DNA from: Bidens hawaiensis
Lineage: Eukaryota; Streptophyta; Magnoliopsida; Asterales; Asteraceae
Assembly: GCA_021521415.1 (NCBI GenBank)
Contig: JAIQDT010009136.1
Span: 24,911-88,910 of the forward strand
Length of the DNA: 64,000 nucleotides
Reading direction: 5' to 3'
In this document: positions 23,340 to 35,500 of the stretch, piece by piece
How the letters are laid out: the number at the start of each line of letters is the position of its first letter
Numbering within the stretch: position 1 is the first letter of the stretch
Program-made: the position numbers and the translations under genes
Notes under the pieces: model-generated
Seen by the model: only the letters and a program-made list of their open reading frames with translations
What the model was told of the DNA's origin: nothing
Databases searched by the model: none

Positions 23340-23383
23340 CTGTGATATTTGTTTCCCGTCGCATCATGCGGACACCCGTCTAG
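23340..23383 (+). other. Possible Helitron 3' terminus
   Basis: A short GC-rich hairpin (GTCGCAT...ATGCGGAC) is followed by CTAG then T at 23380-23384 on the plus strand, the form of a Helitron end. The matching 5' end was not found. Confidence 0.35.
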
Positions 23384-23646
23384 TTTTTAAATACTTAAGG
23401 GTATAACTATCAATATTAAATGGGGGTGTGTCAGTTGCATACCTTGATAAACGTATATTATTATAACTATAATATATAATTTATAAATTTCAAATAATTT
23501 AAATATCTAGGGTAATATCATTGCTTAAAATAAAAATAATCACTAACATAAAATATTACGATATTTGAATAAGATACTTTTAAAGAGCAATTAATTAATT
23601 TTATACGGAAATATATGGGCAAGTGAGAAAAATCCTCAAGGAGTTG

Positions 23647-23654
23647 TATAAATA
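23647..23654 (+). promoter_or_regulatory. TATA box of the kinase copy
   Basis: TATAAATA lies 166 bp upstream of the ATG at 23813. The leader contains a GTAAGT donor-like site (23729) and TTTGCAG acceptor-like site (23748-23754), so a short 5'-UTR intron is possible. Confidence 0.5.
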
Positions 23655-23812
23655 AGCAAGCACTACTTCACAAATATAACAATAATCAATTTCAGTTCTC
23701 TTCAATCCCTTTGTTGATTCCTTGTTCCGTAAGTAATAATCATTTATTTGCAGCGTTTCTTTCTTTCTTTATTATAATCTTTAAAACTTTTGTACGTATA
23801 GGCAGTAGTACT

Positions 23813-24839
23813 ATGGACAAGTATCAAATAATCTCAAAACTTGGTAGTGGTTCATTCGGTGTTGTTTGGAAGGCCTTCAATAAGCAGACTTATTAAACCA
23901 TGGCGATCAAGAAACTGTTAACAAAGTACGAATCATCGAACAATATCATGATGCAAAGAGAAGTGAAAGCACTCATATTCAACAACCATGAAAACATCGT
24001 CAAACTCAAGGATTTAATCAATGATGATAACACCATCTTCCTCGTATTTGAATGCATGCAAGGCAGTCTCTACGATCTTATGGTTTATCGATCAACGCCG
24101 TTCTCAGAAGCCGAGGTTAGACACGTCTGCTTTCAAATCTTTAGAGGTCTTGCATGCTTGCACCGCAATGGCTACATGCACCGTGACCTAAAGCCGGAAA
24201 ATGTTCTAGTTTCCAATGATGTAGTTAAGATAAGTGATTTTGGTGCTGCATGCGAGATAGATGATGGGCCGTACACAGATATCGTTACAACAAGTTGGTA
24301 TCGTGCCCCTGAGGTGTTTCTGCATTCAGAGAGAGACTTACAATTCGGCTGTTGATATGTGGGCGATGGGCGCGATAATGTTTGAGCTATTCACCTTTCG
24401 ACCATTGTTTCAAGGTTCTTCCGATCCACACGTATTCCATAGAATCTGCTATGTGTTAGGCGCCCCGACGAAAAGTTCCTGGTTCGAGGGACTTGAACCG
24501 GAAAGAAACATGAAGTATGAGTTTCCAGACTTTCCTGGAGTGTGGTTTTCTGAATTGTTACCGATGGCAAGCTCTGAAGCGGTTGATCTGATCGGTTCAC
24601 TTATTTCATGGTCTCCACATGCGCGGCCCACGGCTATGGAGGCACTTCAACATCCTTTCTTTGGTGGTTGTTACCTTCAGGACACCGAGCCTTGCTCACC
24701 ACCTGTGTTTGAAAAGTTGATGGAGAAGAGATCAAGTTTGAGAAGTTTTGAAGACGTTGCGGATGCGTGTGATGATGATCTGATTTGTATGCTTCCCGAA
24801 AATCCCTTCGAATTTATGATGGAGAAGAAGTGTGAATAA
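23813..24839 (+). pseudogene. MHK/RCK-type CMGC protein kinase, one stop and one frameshift
   Basis: An intronless Ser/Thr kinase frame of 1027 bp, from ATG 23813 (MDKYQIISKLGSGSFG) to TAA 24839. Present are the Gly loop GSGSFGVVW, the Lys of AIKK, HRDLKPENVL, DFG, RAPEV, VDMWAMGAI and RPTAMEALQHPFF. This order and the region after DMWAMG match plant MHK and mammalian MAK/ICK kinases of the RCK group. Defects are TAA at 23894-23896, just before the ATP-binding Lys, and a 1-base shift in a GA run near 24335-24345. The activation loop reads YTDIVTTSWYRAPE, so the usual Tyr of the TxY site is Ile and the following Arg is Ser. Loss of all introns suggests a retrocopy or an intronless subfamily. 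It is called a pseudogene unless resequencing removes both lesions. Confidence 0.85.
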
Positions 24840-24979
24840 TTAGTTGCAATTTGAACGCCACTTTTGTATTGTTTTAGTTTAGGGTTTAACTCGGATCAAA
24901 CTGTGAATTTTGTGAATTTGCTTGTACGTACTTAATTTGTTTTGGTTAATCAGTATTTTTCAGGTTAGAGATTTCTAGA

Positions 24980-25459
24980 AATTACAGATTAGAGCCGATA
25001 TGCGGAGGAGAGGACACGGCTGATCATTTATTTCTCTTGTGGTTTGGCCAAATTACATGGCAAGTAATCTCGCAATGGTATAAAATCCCGAGCATTTCTG
25101 CTTTTAGTATCAAGGATATCTTGGACCTACACATATACAGTGGTTTGGAGAAGAAGGCGGCTAAGGGCTCTACATGCTATTAGTTTAATATAATATGGTG
25201 TTTATGGAAGGCTCGGAAGGCTTTGGTCTTTGATGGGAAGCCGGATGTCTTGACAAATTTGGTTGATAAGATAAAGGTGATAGGATTCCATTGGATCCGG
25301 AAAAGGTCGAGATCTTTGTCTTTGTCTTGGGATGATCGGAGGGGGTTCAATATGTAATTGAGTGGTTTGTTGTGTTTTGTTGCTGGTGTATTTTGTCCGG
25401 TCACTTGTTGTGTTGCTTTCTTTTTCTAATAAATTTCTTTTGTAATTCAAAAAAAAAAA
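24980..25459 (+). mobile_element. 5'-truncated LINE, 3' end with poly(A)
   Basis: The C-terminal part of a plant non-LTR RT protein (zf-RVT region). It reads ICGGEDTADHLFLLWFGQ, then WCLWKARKALVFDG, then a tail ending RRGFNM and TAA at 25355-25357, with one in-frame TAG near 25180. A 3' UTR with AATAAA-like signals and an A tract (25449-25459) follow, so this is the 3' remnant of a retroposed LINE just after the kinase copy. Confidence 0.82.
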
Positions 25460-26326
25460 ATTTGAATCCAAAATGTTTCTTATATGTGGTATGGACCGTA
25501 TGGTAATCAACTCTTAACAATTAATGAACTATAAAATTTGTGATGAAGGAGTTGAAAATGCAAACAATTTACTAACCTCTTGTCAGTTCGCTAATCGGAT
25601 TTGGTATCTTGTTAATTAGTTCCATGGTGCAAAATTCCTACAACATTTGCATTCGGTGTTGGTGACTAATTCACGATTCACAAATCAGCCTCGCTATGCT
25701 ATAAAAGAAGAAGATTATAAGGAATTATATTGATAACATGTTAGTGCATTTGAAAATTGGAAGTCAAGAAACGGGGCAAATTTTTTTAACAAAGAGTCAT
25801 AATGGAATCTAAGGTGGTTGAGGACATTAAATATTTGGCATTCTTTTGGATAAAAGAATAAGTTTTTCATTTAAAATGTTAAAGTGGATTGATTGGTGTA
25901 ATTTCTCATTTTATGTTGTTTTTGTAATTTTTTAGCCCTGGCGTTTGACTAGTTTGGTCGTTTTATATTGAAAGTTGCCGTTCGAACAAAAAATTATTAA
26001 TAGAAGGCAACATCTTGGTTGGTTTTATTGGTTCTAATTTTGTAAAAAGGCAAAACAAACTATAGTAGTGTTTAATGAATTGAAGTCGTTATTCAAATAA
26101 AGAGTTTTTTTACTAACGCAAATCACTTATATTTTGATGATTTGTAATTGAAAAAACTCTTACGCCCAAAACCCTAATATACCGTGTAAGAAAATTTGCA
26201 ATAAGTAGTGTAAAAAAACAATCGACGTACTACTTGATAAACTATTAGTCATGATCATGTGTTCAGTTGCATACTTTAACAAACTAATATTACTAAATAC
26301 AATTTATAAACTTCAAATAATTTAAA
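25460..26326. other. Intergenic, nothing recognised
   Basis: AT-rich DNA without gene or repeat structure that I can name. Confidence 0.5.
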
Positions 26327-26360
26327 CTAGTATTTTGACCCCCTGCGTCGTGGGGGGTTA
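26327..26360 (-). other. Helitron 3' terminus
   Basis: On the minus strand a GC hairpin CCCCCCACGACGCAGGGGG is followed by eight bases and CTAG then T (26327-26330). This is a good match to a Helitron terminator. The body should extend rightwards. Its 5' end was not located. Confidence 0.5.
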
Positions 26361-27209
26361 CGAAACCATAAACAAAGTTCGGATTTTGGTGATCGAGAGA
26401 CAATAAAATCTTCTCGATTTTGATATGACTTTATAAAATGATAAAAGTAATACAAAGTTTTCAATCTTGTACAAAAGTAACATAAAATGTACAATTAAGA
26501 CATAGAAAGTATCACAGTTTTCAAATCAAACATTTAAAATAAATCAAAAAATATTAACTCATTCTTACAATGACTACTCTTTCAGTAAATAATAACTTTC
26601 CAATTTGTGGTTAAATAGTGTACATTTTGGAAACATTGTGTAAGATTAAAATATATATACCTCTTTCTAATGGGCTGTATATTGACTCCAATCGCCAATA
26701 CCTTGCAGGTCGCTCAACCGCTCAATCTCAACCATGTAATCTTAGACATGCCCACCCTTATTATAGATTTAATCATTTTGCATATCTATTATAAAAATTA
26801 ATGACGTAGGAGCTAAGTAGCACGGAAACGGGTACGAGACCAGGATACGGGACGTTACGGGTACGAGAAACGACAAAAATCAAAAATCCAAGATACGGGT
26901 ACAGGAAGAGCACTACAAAAAAAATATTAAAAAAATACAAATATATTAAATAAAGTCCAAAATAGATTTATATTGATATAAAGTTCAAACTCCAAAAAAA
27001 CACTATATCAACCATAGGTTTATATTAATTATCATTTATCAATAATCAAATCGTTTTCAAACTCTGGTTCATGTAGCGAGGGATCGGCAACCTCCAAAAA
27101 CCCAACATCTTCCATTGAATCGAAAGCATCTCTACCCATATCCCACATCTTTACATCATCATTCAGGTTCCTTGACAAAAGACAAAGATTATTGTGGACA
27201 TACACCAAG

Positions 27210-28620
27210 TCTTCAGCACGAATTGTAGTTGATCAATTTGTTCCTCCTAAGCGAGTGAATGAATGCATAAGTACTCCAATTACGCTCGGCACAAGAAGAA
27301 GAACTAGGTTGTCCAAGTAATTTAAAAGCCATAGTCTGGAGAAAAGGAGTTTGAGCACCAAAGTTAGCCCACCAGTTATTGGGTTCCATAATACCCATAT
27401 GTGTAATGCATGTTAAATCCTTAAAAAGACCACTCTTCATTGAAAACTTTGCATACTCATCAAGAACTTTGTTATACTCATCATCATTAGGAAATAATCT
27501 TCGAAAACATTTCATCCTTTCTTGTGAAATTTCTTCGTCCCTATGTGGAGTAAGTCTTTTAGAATCCTCAATTAGCCATGTATCACTATAATATCTACAA
27601 CATTCAAAAGTCAAAACGTAAGTAAAGAATAGAAATCAAGCATATAGTTTAAAATCATATACATGGGATTTAAAGAGTAAGCTAAACAATGTAGGGGGTG
27701 TTATTCTTCACCCATCGACCCTGTAAAATATCATGCACAACATCATAAAAGGGACTTAATTCAGACATCCAACGTTTTTCTTTCTTGTAGATTTCAATCT
27801 TCACTTTCTCAATCATCGAATCCCACATCTCATACACAAAATGTATACTTGGTTGTTGGTGTCAAAAACTCTAATCATCTCATATATAGGTCAAATGAAA
27901 CTAAGAACATAAATACTTTTTCCCACCATTCATCGTCCACAATCTTTTCTTTAACAAAGTTTGCTTTCACATTGTCATCTTCTCAATAAGAAGACCATTC
28001 GCTTATAACCATAGCTTGAAAACCTCTTTTGATAAGTTTCAATCTCTTTAGCATCACAATGATGGAGACAAAGCGAGTATCGACAACCGAAAATAGTCTA
28101 ATAGGAGAAAACTTGTTGAAAATCGAGTCTCATGTTATGGTTCATGATAAAAATTTATATTGCAAGCGCCTGTGTGAACTTCTTTTATCCATTTGCACTC
28201 GTCATATGGTGTTGTATTTGTTTCCACACACCTTGGTGAACAAATGTCTTCAAAACAAAATTAAGCGTATGAACAACACATGGTGTCTAATAGATGTGAG
28301 GAAACTGACTCTCTATAATCTCTCCAGCCGCCTTACAATTTGTTGCATTGTTATTAATGATATGCAACATTTTGGTGACCAATTTCATTGATGACTTCTT
28401 TCATCAAATCAGCAATAAAAAACTATCTTTTACATCCCAAAACAATTCACTGTCTTTAAAAACATAGGACCACTGCGTGAGGTAGCCATGAAATTGATTA
28501 GAGGCTTTCTTGTAGCCTGTAGGATCACTCCAACCATCACTCACAATAGTCACACATTTTTCTTTCCATGAAAACCCAACTGGTTCCAATAGCCGGTGAA
28601 CATTCTATTTTTCTTTTTGT
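27210..28620 (-). pseudogene. hAT transposase remnant
   Basis: Pieces in the correct minus-strand order. At 28589-28404 is the DUF659-like catalytic start (KCVTIVSDGWSDPTGYKKAS). At about 27840-27690 is the conserved middle (YEMWDSMIEKVKIEIYKKEK, then ILQGRWVKNNTP). At 27614-27213 is the C-terminal dimerisation domain (WWANFGAQTPFLQTMAFKLL, then AERNWSTYAFIHS, then RRNKL). The frame is interrupted by many stops and indels and the middle is largely scrambled. It belongs to the plant hAT superfamily and is inactive. No terminal repeats were found. Confidence 0.85.
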
Positions 28621-28758
28621 AGTAATGTTGTTCTGAGCTTATTATAACTAACAATTTTATTATCAGCAACAAACCAAAAAGCCCTAACATAATGTGAATT
28701 TATTGCAAGATTAAAAGGTAAACCTTATGTATAAAACATTCATTAAATAATTATTTAA

Positions 28759-29205
28759 ATAATAACGGGTTCATTTGGACAAACATTTGTAAATGAGTTC
28801 ATTTTGAACACCACAAATTAATTAACAGACTTAGCATGTTAAAAACGGATAAATACATTAAACTTATTAACTTGAAAGAAGTATAAAAAACAAAAAATAA
28901 AATTCAATGCCACCCATGGGTCATCACCATTTTTTGTATCCAAAGCATATAACCGAACATTTTTACTTTTTAATGAGATCAAATTAGTTTTTAATACCAT
29001 CAACCTATTTTAATTAGGGTTGTTTGAGACAGGACTGTTCACGAATCAAGTTGAATCAAACGCATGCATGCTCATACTCGATTTGATTTGATTAAACTTA
29101 AAGAAACGAACGATATTTTTATGCTTGAACTTCGCTTGATTTGGAACCGAGCGGTTTGATTTTGCTCGAGGCTTGAGCCATATCGAACAAGCTTTTTCCT
29201 AGTCT
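28759..29205. repeat. Dispersed direct repeat, copy B
   Basis: Aligns with 21763-22165 in the same orientation. This copy has an extra GC-rich insert near 29150-29190 before the shared AACAAGCTTTTTCC end. It stops about 45 bp before the TRM13 start codon. Confidence 0.8.
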
Positions 29206-29250
29206 CCAGCTTGGTATATCCCACCGGCGACAGTTTTAGGGTTCAGGCGA

Positions 29251-29533
29251 ATGTCGAGCCGCTGCAAGTTCTGGCTACCGAAGAAGAGATTCTGTGCAAT
29301 TCCTCCTATCGCTAATTCCGAGTAATCTAAACATTAACAATTATTATTAATTATTAATTAACCATTAACTAACCGCAACTTTACCTCCTTAATCATCTCT
29401 GTTATCTAATTTCAGGTTTTGCGGTAATCATTCCAAACGGTCCGATGACGTATGGATTCTATGCTCAATTGATCCCTCACAGTAACTCTCACTTCTTATT
29501 AATTATTATCAATAACCTAATTCCCTATTTTAC

Positions 29534-29566
<33 letters not shown>

Positions 29567-32500
29567 GTGTATATGAATTATGGATCAGCTCTGTACTGGA
29601 ATCGAACCTTGAGTCTCACCTTAAACGTTGCCCGTTGCTTAAGCATAAGAACTCGCTGTCTCTCCAACCTTTTTATCGAAAAGGTATTAATGGAGGCGGT
29701 GAAGAAGACGATCATGAAGGTGTTACTTCCGAGTCAAAGAGGATGGCTGTGCAGTCCATGACTGAAGAGGTAGGTCCCAGCAGAGCCCAGTTGGACCCGC
29801 AAGACTCACCTTAAACAGGGACGTCTGCGCAGAGACCAACTGGATCCGCAGGACCAACCATGCTCAGAGACGTGACGTCCTTACGCGCAGTATGCAAGCT
29901 GGTCCCGCAGGAAATGCCTCCCATGGTGAAGGACTCCGCCTGTTCCCGCAGCCTCGGATACAAGCCATGAGGGAAGGCCACCCGCGCAGCATGGCTACAC
30001 GCACTAGGTACTTAGCTCTCGATCATTCAGTGTCACCTGAAGGAATGAGCAAAGCCGGGAGCAATCCCGCACAGAGGCGGGAGGGGGAATACTCCCGCCC
30101 AAATAAGCCAGTCTGTATACTGAAGGACCTTTTACTGTACCTGACGAGGTATGGGCGAAAGATCTGATCAGGGATACGACAGCTCACTGATACAGTATGG
30201 CGAGCAGCATGCTCCTGTACTGTATCACTATTAAGCCGCTGCCTACTCACCAACTACTGTCATACCACGTGCGTAGCCGGCAGTTGGTGGAAAGGGAATA
30301 GTATACAGCAGGCCTGGTCGCTATCAGCCGCTGCATACCCACCAACTACCAGCAGGGCACGTGCGTAGGCTACTGTTGATGAACAGGAACACTGTTGCAG
30401 CCGGCCATACCTCCTTGGAAACCTACATCCGGCTATAAATACCCCAAATGGTATGATCATCTAAACACAACATATCTTACTACATTATCATCATATTATA
30501 CCTGATATCTGCTCTAGCAATCTCTTAATATACTTTTATATTTAAAGAGCAATCTAGTCTGATTCTCACGCCGGAGGGTGGTCACAAGGAGGAACCCCCC
30601 CCTTCTCAGTGACGAGCTCACGGTGTCTGTTTTGCAGGTTATCAGAAGAACCATCTTCCAAGGGTCTAACCCCTCGTGGGAAACATCTCTCCAACCCCAA
30701 GGTTACCAGTAATCTGCCCGGGGTCCGGTTAGTGTTTCTTCATTGGCGCCATCCGTGCATAAATCTAGAACTTTATTTTTCTCCAGTTTTTTCAAACATC
30801 TACAAAGATGGTTAGAGAAATTCCGGTAACCATAACCCCTGCTACTAGGGGGAATACCGGCAACACAGTTTTTACGAACACTACCCCGGCTACCGAAGCC
30901 GGGGCAAGTGAAGTAAATTTTACGAACACTACCCCACTTACCAAAGCTGGGGCAAGTGCAGTAAATGATCGCCTACTGGGATCCACTGATACCCAGGTTG
31001 AGAAACGAAGACTCCCCCGCCAAACTCTCGATGAAGTTAAGGCATGGGCGGAGGCACGACAAAAGGAATTCCAGGCTGAGTTGGACGAACGCTTGCGTTC
31101 CGTGCAACAGGCCGACGAATTCGAATACTGGGAGGATGACTCGGAGGAATCCGACTCCGACGCGAACCCTCGCCATAGGGCAAAAGGGAAGCATAAGGAA
31201 ACGGAATCCCAACCGAAAAGGCATTTTGGACAAGCCTTCAAACCAAAAAGCACAGGTGGAAGTCCACGAGACTTCTCTAAAACGTTCAGACCAAACGTTG
31301 CAAATGCAGGAACGTCCAAATTTGCAAGGGACATTGCTGAAGCAATCGCCCCAAAGAGTGCCAAACAAATGCCCAACATAGGCACATATGACGGTATATC
31401 TGATCCAGACGATCATTTGAACAGGTTCACAGCAGGGGCAACCGTCAGCAATTGGACGGAACCCACGTGGTGTTACATGTTCCAAATGACGCTGGTTGGG
31501 GCTGCTAGAGCATGGTTCGATCGTCTACCGGTCAACCACATCTACGACTGGGCAGACTTCCAACAAAAGTTTAGCCAACACTTCAGCCAGCAACGGAAGT
31601 ATACCGAGGAGCAATGGACAATCCTCAAATGCATACGAGAGGAAGACGAATCTCTGCCAAACTTCATCACTCGCTTCAACTCAAAGAAGCTAAGTTTGGG
31701 CAATATCAGTGAAGATTTTGTTCGCGCTGCCTTCATCCAGGGCGCACATGACCCAGAGCTCATCCGCACCCTAACAGGTAAAGATGGCATGCCATCCACA
31801 TGGGATGGCATCATGACAGCAGCAAAACGCTATGCGGAAACAGAGAAACAACTGGGTAGAGATCTCCCACAGAGCACAAACCTCTACACCCAGAGGACGA
31901 GAGAAGACAACGTCCTCACCGCCCGATTAAATAAAAAACGAAAGCTAGGCATCTGGCAGTCAAGGGTAAACTTTGACACCTCATCCGGCTTGCAAAATCG
32001 GTTGGGCGGAAGGGATAATGTACAGTCGCACCGGAACTCCAGATGGACGCCACTCACCAAAAGCGTCACTGAGATATTCGCCACTGAAGGGCTCCCATGG
32101 CCAAAACCGCCAATAATCCGACATCGTCACGATGCAGATCGGAGCAAATACTGTGACTTTCACAAGACAAAGGGCCACAACACTGAAGAATGCATAGATG
32201 TAAAAGATATGGTCGAAGCATTTGTCAGAGATGGGACGCTCGCGCACCTCGTGGCGTAATAAAGGCTGAGCAGGCGGGTGCGTATAGAACCCCAGCTGGG
32301 GAAAACACGAATCAATTCCAGCTTCAAAATCGAGACTACATGCTGCGTAAAGAACGAGATCCCGAACCAGGTGCGTATCGGCTCGATGGCACTCCCATCC
32401 CAACAAGGAAGGGAGCTCATTTACACAGTTTGCATGTAAATCAATTCCAATTTGTAAAGAAAAGGCCAAGAGCCACTTCTAATGGAAATGATTCTCTTAA

Positions 32501-35500
32501 GAATATCGAAGCTGATGATTTTACATTTAATACTTTTCTGGACACTAATATGCCGGTTTTCACCGCATAATTACGTGAAGTCATTGCATGGGAAGGCGGT
32601 CCTACCCGCACGAACCCAATAACGTGACAAACCTTCACGCAGGTCAGTTGAAGGGGAAAAAGTTCAGCACCCAAAAATGAAAGTGCCGGTCTATCCGCAT
32701 GAATCATTAACGAAACTGAATAATAACCTAACAACCGCGCGTCGAACGGTTAAAACTATCCAACACTGGTGACGGCATTCACATTACGTGAAGTCGTTGC
32801 GTGGGAAGGCGGTCTTACCCGCACGAACCCAATAACGTGGCAAACCTTCACGCAGGTCAGTTGAAGGAGAAGAGTTCAATTATTCCATTAAATGAAAGTG
32901 CCGGTCTATCCGCATGAATCATGAAAGGAAAATGAACACTAACCTATCGACAACCGCGCGTCGAACGGTTCAAAACAAAATTCTTAAAAAGGTAAGAAAA
33001 ACCTACACGCAGGTCAGGTATGGGTAAAGTTTTGCCATCCTACTAAGTGCAAGTGAGGTTCTACCCGCACAATCACGAAAGAGGAAGCAAAACTTCACAC
33101 CTATTATCAACCACGTTCAAAGGTTAACTTATCCTCAAAAGGCAAGAAAAACCTACACGCAGGTTAGATAAAAGTTAAAGTTTAGCCATCCTACCAAGTG
33201 CAAGTGACGGTTCTACCCGCACAATCACGAAGGAGGAAGCGAAACTTTAACCCACTATCAACCACGTTCAAAGGTTCTTATTCTAAACACTTGGAAAATT
33301 GCTAATTTAAACTAAGTATGCAAGTCATAAGTTTATAAAGCAAGGAACCCAAAGAAGGAAATAACAATCTTATACGCAAAAAGATTAATATTTCAAGAAT
33401 ATATTACAAGAATGGCCGGGTAACTACCCGCCTAAAAGAAAAAATAAAAAACTATACAAGTCTTAGCAATGGGAAGGGATCTTCAGGATCAAGCCTCAGG
33501 GCCGCTTCCACTTGGACCCGCTCCGTCAGAAGAACGGGGTGGTTCGAGGAACGCTTTGAGGACAGCTAACCCATCATCAGCAGCAGCTACTTCGTCCACC
33601 TTCTCCACCACTGGATGCGGGAAGGCGGCGTATTGGTTCAATGCTTGCTCATAAATGGCTTCAGTATCCACATTGAACAAAGGGAAGTTGGAAGGCGGGA
33701 CGCCTTTCTCAACAAACCCTAGACCAAGCATGAAGCCGGCCTTTTCCCCATCATCATGAGAAGCGTTGAGGGCTGCGGTCATAGCATCATCGTAAGAGGT
33801 CTCTGAAAAGACCCGACGCACAACCTACAAAGAAAACACAAGTATTAGAACCTTTTCTTACAAAAGAAATGCGTGAAGATAAATCTAAACATACCTGAGG
33901 CAACGCTTCTCGAAGAAGCCATCGGAGGGCAGCTTGAGCTTCGGTATGGGCGCGTTCGGCTTCGCTCTTGTTAAGGTTGGCAAGTAAAACTTCCTTAGCG
34001 GCAGCCTCTTCGACGCCCTTAAGCTTCCGCTGGGTCTGGTCAAGCACCCCCCTTTGGTCCAAGATTTCCTGGAGTTTCTTGGCATCTTCCATTGCCAAGG
34101 CATCATGAGCGCGTTGGAGAGCCTCTAATTTGGCCTTGAGCTCCTCATTCTCCACACGCAAAGGCTCAGCAACGGCTTCAGCCTTGGCAGCCCTCTCGGT
34201 TGCGTTTCGCGCAGTCTCCCTGGCCAGCCGAAGCTGTTCATTCACAGCTTGGGCAGCCTTGGAGCGGGCCTCGAGTCGCGCCTGAACTTCAACCTCGAGG
34301 GCCTTGAAGGCCTTCTCCTTGTCGGCGGCAGCTGCCGCCAGCTGTTGGTTCTCCTCCCGAAGAGCACGCGCCTCAGATATGTCCTTGGCGTGAGCTGCTT
34401 TCAACTTGTCGTTTTCACGACAAAGCAGCTCGACGCGCGGCTGCATCCGGGCCTGGAGAACCCGAAGCTCATTAGTTAGCCTACCCTCCTGGTAGCTAAC
34501 CATGGCTTCCCCCAACGCGCCCGGAGGAGCAGCGTGGCGAGCCCAGTCCACGCACTCCACGGGTGTGCGAAGGGTTGTTCCTCGGCGTATGTTCCATCGA
34601 GGAACATACACTTCATTGGAATCCGACACTGCAAAAGAAACAAAAGCAGTAAGGAAAAGATGATGAAAAACATAAGGGAAAAAGAAAGGAACCCTACGCA
34701 CCTGTAGGGTCAATGACAGGCCGATAGCCGCCAAACCCATCACCTGAACCTAAAGGAAATCCATCCAACAGGTCAGGCAGACGGGAAGGTGGCAAAGATC
34801 GGCGTGAAGCCCTGCGCGTACCTGATGGTCCGGCCATCGGTGCCGGTGGCGCGGGCATGGTGGCAGCCGCCGTGGTCGCCGTCGTTGTCTCCGCCGCGGT
34901 CGCCGCCTCCTTAAAAGCAGCAGTAACCGCCGGTTCCGTGAAGGATGCTGTAAAAATCGCACTCACGGCCGGCGGTGACGTCATCACTACCGGAACAGCT
35001 GGCTCAAAGGAATGAGCAACTGGACCAGCGGATGCAGACGCAGGCGCCTGGGTCGACGCCTCAGGAAGGCTGACCGAGCCTACCGTCATTGGCGGGGAGG
35101 TATTCCCCTGCGGTTCACCCCGGAATGCGTCAACACCCACGCCTGCACAAAGAAGAAAGTGTTAAATTTATAGTGATAAATCTGCAGACATTATGATTAT
35201 ACTTACGGGTTTTCTTGACCCTGAACGTACGGACGGGCGGGGAGGAACCCGATGGAGCCGGCCTCTTGGTACCGGTCACCGTCGTCTTCATTGGTTCTCC
35301 GGAGGTAACGGTCGTAGCCTCCGGAGCAGTGCTCTTCTCACCACCGGGCTTCCCCGCCACCTCTTCACTATCTGACTCCGAGTCAGAGAGAACCACTGGA
35401 TCAGCTGTGGAGGCCTTCTCCTTCCCCTTCACGCCGGCAGCAGCCTTCTTCTTCCGCACAAGGGGAGGACCATCTGCGGATTCCTCAGAAGAAGACAGGA

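Noticed and set aside
29892..30253. ORFs of 76-91 codons in both LTRs
   Set aside because: They are identical in the two LTRs, have no domain and overlap each other on opposite strands. They are non-coding LTR sequence.
30792..32469. Minus-strand frames opposite Tat gag
   Set aside because: Shadows of an intact gag with clear Gag motifs. No splice sites or TATA, unlike the real antisense gene further right.
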